Below, piece after piece: positions 13,849-17,192 of a stretch of 17,192 bases of DNA (positions within the stretch are counted from its first letter, which is position 1; the number at the start of each line of letters is the position of its first letter). The stretch spans positions 1 through 17,192 of the forward strand of contig VEQI01000026.1 in the NCBI GenBank assembly GCA_018883305.1, given 5' to 3'. The notes beneath the pieces are model-generated. The model was not told the DNA's origin. It ran no database searches and was given only the letters and a program-made list of their open reading frames with translations. The position numbers and the translations under genes are program-made. Origin of the DNA: Limnohabitans sp. (GTDB lineage: Bacteria; Pseudomonadota; Gammaproteobacteria; Burkholderiales; Burkholderiaceae_C).

Positions 13849-15945
13849 ATGCCGGCCATGAACGCACCTGCCTCTCCCGCCCATCCAGCGCCCTTCGTCC
13901 CGCAGATCCGTCTGTACCAGCAGTGGCTGGCACGCGAGCGTGGACTGTCGTTCGAGTCCTATCAGGACTTGTGGCACTGGTCCGTCACGGAACTCGATGC
14001 CTTCTGGCAATCGATCTGGGACTACTTCGACATGCAGTCGCCCACACCACACACCGCGGTGCTGGCACGCAATGCCATGCCGGGTGCAGTGTGGTTTCCC
14101 GGGGCGCAGGTCAACTACGTGCAGCAGGTCTTTCGTCACGTTGAGCCAGCGCATGCGGCCGGTTGCTTGGCGGTCATTGGCAGCAACGAGAAGGGGCAAC
14201 GGCGCGAGCTGTCCTGGCCCGAGCTGCGGCGCCAAGTGGCGGCGCTGGCCCTGCACCTGCAAGCCCATGGAGTGGGGCGAGGCGATCGGGTGGCTGCGTA
14301 TTTGCCAAACACCCCGGAGACCATCGTCGTGTTTCTGGCCGTGGTCAGCCTGGGCGCCATCTGGAGCGTGTGCGCCCCCGACATGGGCACCAATGCCGTG
14401 TTGGACCGGTTCCGCCAAATTGCCCCCAAGGCACTGGTGGCTTGCGATGGCGTGACCTATGCCGGGCGCGATCATCCGCGCACCGCCGTGGTGGAAGATC
14501 TGCGTGCGGCGTTGCCCAGCATCGAGCATGTGGTGCTGGTGCGCAACCTGGGCGAGCAACCCGACGTGGCGCAGGCGCAGGATTACCACGCAATCGTCAA
14601 CCGAGTGTCGCCGGAGCAAGACCGCTTTGAGCCCTGCTGGCTGCCATTCGACCATCCCTTGTGGATTGTGTATTCCAGTGGCACCACCGGCATGCCCAAG
14701 CCGATTGTGCACACGCATGGTGGCACCTTGATCAACGGCATGGCGCACAAGACACTGCACTACGACATTGCCTGCAGCTATGAAGCCAACTCGCGAGACG
14801 AGCGTCTCCTCTGGTACAGCTCCACGGGCTGGGTGATGTGGAACTCGCAAGTGGGCGGTTTGCTGGGTGGCACCACTGTGGTGACGTATGACGGCAACCC
14901 CGGGGGCACCAAGGAGCGGCCCGACTGGACCACCCTGTGGCGCTTTGCCAACCAGGAGCGAGTCACCTTTATGGGTGGCGGCGCAGCGTTTTTTGCCAAT
15001 TGCCAGAAGGCGAATGTCGACTTGAGCCCGTGGCCCGGTCTGGCGCGCGTGCGTGCGCTGGGAACCACAGGCTCACCGCTGAGCGCCGAGGTGCAGAACT
15101 GGGGCACCGAGCAGTTTCGTGCGCTCTATGCGCACGCCGAGGGCGCTCCGCGGGATATCTGGTGGTGCAACATTTCGGGCGGCACGGATGCCGGGGCCTT
15201 CGTGGGCGGGCATCGCGAATTGCCGATGGTGCCTGGCGAAATGCAGTGCCGATTTCTGGGCGTGGCGGTGCAGGCCTGGAATGAGCAGGGCGAATCGGTG
15301 GTGGATCAGGTGGGGGAACTGGTGGTGACCCAGCCCCTGCCCTCCATGCCGCCCTATTTCTGGGGTGACACGGAACATCAGCGCTACCTGGGCAGTTATT
15401 TCGACATGTTCCCGCCTGGTAAGGGGCGGCGCACGGCCGGCGGTGACGCGGATGCGTCGGCCGGCGGTGTGTGGCGTCACGGGGACTGGTTGCGCATCAC
15501 GCCTGAGGGGCGCTGCATCATTTATGGTCGCAGCGACGCCACCATCAACCGCCATGGCCTGCGCATGGGCACCAGCGAGCTCTACCGAGCCGTCGAGGCC
15601 TTGCCCGAGGTCATGGACTCCATGGTGGTCGATCTGGAATATCTGGGGCGTGAAAGTTATATGCCGCTCTTTGTGGTGCTGCGTGAGGGCGTGCACCTGG
15701 ATGACGCCTTGCGAGCCAGGCTCAACGATGCTGTCAAAACCGCGCTCAGCCCTCGCTTCATCCCGAATGACATCTTTCAGGTGGCCGAAATTCCGCGCAC
15801 GCTCTCGGGCAAAAAGCAGGAGCTGCCGATCAAGAAACTGCTGCTGGGCCAGCCGGTGGAAAAAGTGCTGAATCGAGACGCCATGGCCAACCCGGGATGC
15901 CTGGATTGGTATGTGAACTTTGCCCGTTCCCGCGCGGCGGCCTGA
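13849..15945 (+). CDS. Acetoacetate--CoA ligase (acetoacetyl-CoA synthetase)
   Basis: This ANL-superfamily enzyme activates acetoacetate with ATP and CoA, used in ketone-body and polyhydroxybutyrate metabolism. The protein has 698 aa from the chosen start, a little above the usual 650. The AMP-binding motif is YSSGTTGMPKPIVHTHGG (from residue 275). It has GTTGSPLSAE, NISGGTDAGAFVGG in place of the usual SGGTD segment, GVWRHGDWLRI, YGRSDATINRHGLRMGTSELYRAVE and the C-terminal catalytic Lys in SGKKQELPIKK (K655). The frame is open from 13804. The start at 13849 has a weak AGG upstream, and the ATG at 13858 is an alternative. Before VWRHGD there is an extra loop, AGGDADASAGG, coded by a segment with two 12-base direct repeats. 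No partner CoA-transferase or thiolase is adjacent. Confidence 0.94.
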   Translation: MPAMNAPASPAHPAPFVPQIRLYQQWLARERGLSFESYQDLWHWSVTELDAFWQSIWDYFDMQSPTPHTAVLARNAMPGAVWFPGAQVNYVQQVFRHVEPAHAAGCLAVIGSNEKGQRRELSWPELRRQVAALALHLQAHGVGRGDRVAAYLPNTPETIVVFLAVVSLGAIWSVCAPDMGTNAVLDRFRQIAPKALVACDGVTYAGRDHPRTAVVEDLRAALPSIEHVVLVRNLGEQPDVAQAQDYHAIVNRVSPEQDRFEPCWLPFDHPLWIVYSSGTTGMPKPIVHTHGGTLINGMAHKTLHYDIACSYEANSRDERLLWYSSTGWVMWNSQVGGLLGGTTVVTYDGNPGGTKERPDWTTLWRFANQERVTFMGGGAAFFANCQKANVDLSPWPGLARVRALGTTGSPLSAEVQNWGTEQFRALYAHAEGAPRDIWWCNISGGTDAGAFVGGHRELPMVPGEMQCRFLGVAVQAWNEQGESVVDQVGELVVTQPLPSMPPYFWGDTEHQRYLGSYFDMFPPGKGRRTAGGDADASAGGVWRHGDWLRITPEGRCIIYGRSDATINRHGLRMGTSELYRAVEALPEVMDSMVVDLEYLGRESYMPLFVVLREGVHLDDALRARLNDAVKTALSPRFIPNDIFQVAEIPRTLSGKKQELPIKKLLLGQPVEKVLNRDAMANPGCLDWYVNFARSRAAA
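15434..15469 (+). repeat. 12-bp direct repeat flanking an in-frame insertion in the ligase gene
   Basis: CGGCCGGCGGTG occurs at 15434-15445 and again at 15458-15469, exactly 24 bp apart. Both copies are read in the same frame as AGG. Removing one 24-bp unit would leave an intact frame that runs straight into VWRHGDW, which looks like a slippage-type expansion. Confidence 0.8.
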
Positions 15946-15950
15946 GGGGC

Positions 15951-15976
15951 TTGTGACAGGCTTTGCGCACTAAAAT
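15951..15976 (+). promoter_or_regulatory. Possible promoter of the glutaryl-CoA dehydrogenase gene
   Basis: TAAAAT at 15971-15976 is a good -10 hexamer in the 86-base gap between the ligase and the dehydrogenase. TTGTGA at 15951-15956 resembles a -35 box but is only 14 bases away, so the pair is not ideal. The ribosome site of the following gene (GGAG, 16022-16025) is good. Confidence 0.3.
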
Positions 15977-16031
15977 GGTCAGTTCACCGGCAGCCGGCGC
16001 TGCCCTCAATGAACTCGACGCGGAGAACCAC

Positions 16032-17192
16032 ATGGCACATGCCAGCTTTCAATGGGATGACCCTTTCCTGCTGGACCAGCAGCTGACCGAAGATGAGCGC
16101 ATGGTGCGCGATGCCGCCGCCGCGTATTGCCAGGACCGTCTGCAGCCGCGCGTGCTGGAGGCTTTCCGTCACGAAAAAACCGACCCCGCCATCTTCCGCG
16201 AAATGGGTGAACTGGGCCTGCTGGGCCCCACCATTCCCACGCAGTACGGCGGTCCTGGCCTGAACTATGTGGCCTATGGCCTGATCGCGCGTGAGGTCGA
16301 GCGTGTGGACTCCGGCTATCGCTCCATGATGAGTGTGCAGTCCTCGCTGGTCATGGTGCCCATCAACGAATTCGGCACCGAGGCGCAAAAACAGAAATAC
16401 CTGCCCAAACTCGCCACCGGCGAGTGGATTGGCTGCTTTGGCCTGACCGAGCCCGATCACGGCTCCGACCCCGGCAGCATGGCCACCCGTGCACAAAAGG
16501 TCGATGGCGGCTATCGCCTCAAGGGCAACAAGATGTGGATCTCCAACAGCCCCATCGCCGATGTGTTTGTGGTCTGGGCCAAGGAAGTCTCTGAAGGCGG
16601 CCAGGTGGGCCCGATCCGCGGCTTCGTGCTCGAAAAGGGCATGAAGGGCCTGAGCGCCCCGGCCATTCATGGCAAAGTGGGTCTGCGCGCCTCCATCACC
16701 GGTGAAATCGTGATGGATGGGGTGTTTGTGCCGGAAGAAAACGCCTTCCCCACGGTGCAAGGTCTGAAGGGCCCTTTCACCTGCCTCAACAGCGCGCGTT
16801 ATGGCATTGCCTGGGGTGCTCTGGGTGCGGCCGAGTCCTGCTGGCACGCGGCCCGTCAATACACCCTGGACCGCAAACAGTTCGGGCGCCCACTGGCGGC
16901 CAACCAGCTGATCCAGAAAAAACTGGCCGACATGCAGACCGAAATTTCACTGGGCCTGCAAGGCTGTCTGCGTCTGGGCCGCATGAAGGACGAAGGCACG
17001 GCGGCGGTGGAGATCACCTCCATCCTCAAGCGCAACTCTTGCGGCAAGTCTCTGGACATTGCGCGTTTGGCGCGTGACATGATGGGCGGCAATGGCATCA
17101 GCGACGAATTCGGTGTGGCGCGTCATCTCGTGAACCTTGAGGTGGTCAACACCTACGAGGGCACGCACGACATCCACGCCCTCATCCTGGGC
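16032..17192 (+). CDS. gcdH: Glutaryl-CoA dehydrogenase (acyl-CoA dehydrogenase family), partial at 3' end
   Basis: This flavoenzyme oxidises and decarboxylates glutaryl-CoA to crotonyl-CoA in lysine, tryptophan and glutarate breakdown, passing electrons to electron-transfer flavoprotein. The 387 visible codons cover nearly the whole protein; only about 8-12 residues should be missing beyond the window edge. Typical features are LTEDERMVRDAAAAYCQDRLQPRV at the N terminus, YRSMMSVQSSLVM with the substrate-binding Arg, and the FAD motifs CFGLTEPDHGSDPGSM and KMWISNSPIADVFVVWAK. RYGIAWGALGAAE and DRKQFGRPLAANQLIQKKLADMQ follow, then MMGGNGISDEFGVARH and NTYEGTHDIHALILG with the catalytic Glu at residue 376. 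GGAG lies six bases before the start. It follows the acetoacetate-CoA ligase on the same strand, but the possible promoter between them suggests its own transcript. Confidence 0.95.
   Translation, partial: MAHASFQWDDPFLLDQQLTEDERMVRDAAAAYCQDRLQPRVLEAFRHEKTDPAIFREMGELGLLGPTIPTQYGGPGLNYVAYGLIAREVERVDSGYRSMMSVQSSLVMVPINEFGTEAQKQKYLPKLATGEWIGCFGLTEPDHGSDPGSMATRAQKVDGGYRLKGNKMWISNSPIADVFVVWAKEVSEGGQVGPIRGFVLEKGMKGLSAPAIHGKVGLRASITGEIVMDGVFVPEENAFPTVQGLKGPFTCLNSARYGIAWGALGAAESCWHAARQYTLDRKQFGRPLAANQLIQKKLADMQTEISLGLQGCLRLGRMKDEGTAAVEITSILKRNSCGKSLDIARLARDMMGGNGISDEFGVARHLVNLEVVNTYEGTHDIHALILG

Noticed and set aside
13825..14850. Long open frame of 341 codons on the minus strand opposite the acetoacetate-CoA ligase gene
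   Set aside because: It lies opposite a clearly conserved coding frame, has no recognisable domains and is the kind of antisense open frame common in GC-rich genes.
15984..16859. Open frame of 291 codons on the minus strand opposite the glutaryl-CoA dehydrogenase gene
   Set aside because: The sense frame is a well-conserved enzyme; the antisense product is a His/Gly/Ala-rich sequence without family features.

Overview
This window looks like chromosomal DNA of a high-GC betaproteobacterium, most likely of the order Burkholderiales and probably a Comamonadaceae-type organism. That placement rests on gene content, gene order and protein style and was not tested by a search. Coding density is high. 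I see no rRNA, tRNA, insertion sequence, phage gene or CRISPR array, and no gene-free stretch over 300 bases.

Left part (1-5376): a likely heavy-metal-type RND efflux system is read leftward (outer-membrane channel, then a lipoprotein adaptor cut by the window edge). Diverging from it is an operon read rightward: an OmpR-type response regulator, a TctE/QseC-like sensor kinase and a YbfB/YjiJ-family MFS transporter. The last three genes are joined by ATGA overlaps. The operon ends at a convincing intrinsic terminator at 5351-5376. The simplest reading is a two-component system controlling the divergent efflux genes from a 79-bp shared intergenic region.

Middle part (5470-11116): the chromosome-segregation neighbourhood mnmG - rsmG - lysE-type exporter - parA - hydrolase-like gene - parB. 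Two perfect parS cores lie inside mnmG and one variant core lies inside rsmG, so the centromere sites are written into the coding sequence of the tRNA- and rRNA-modification genes. Between parA and parB lies a protein that resembles small RBBP9/YdeN-type alpha/beta hydrolases but seems to have lost every catalytic residue. It is the most curious gene of the window. dnaA and oriC are not in the window, but this group of genes is usually origin-proximal.

Right part (11177-17192): a leftward FAD-linked D-lactate dehydrogenase, a PduO-type cobalamin adenosyltransferase, a leftward hotdog thioesterase, an acetoacetate-CoA ligase and a glutaryl-CoA dehydrogenase cut just before its C terminus. These are metabolic genes for organic-acid and acyl-CoA use, apparently in separate transcription units.

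I found no clear new multi-gene system. The points most worth checking are the pseudo-hydrolase between parA and parB, the parS sites embedded in genes in two different reading frames, an 8-residue insertion beside the phosphorylation site of the response regulator, and an 8-codon insertion flanked by 12-bp repeats in the acetoacetate-CoA ligase.
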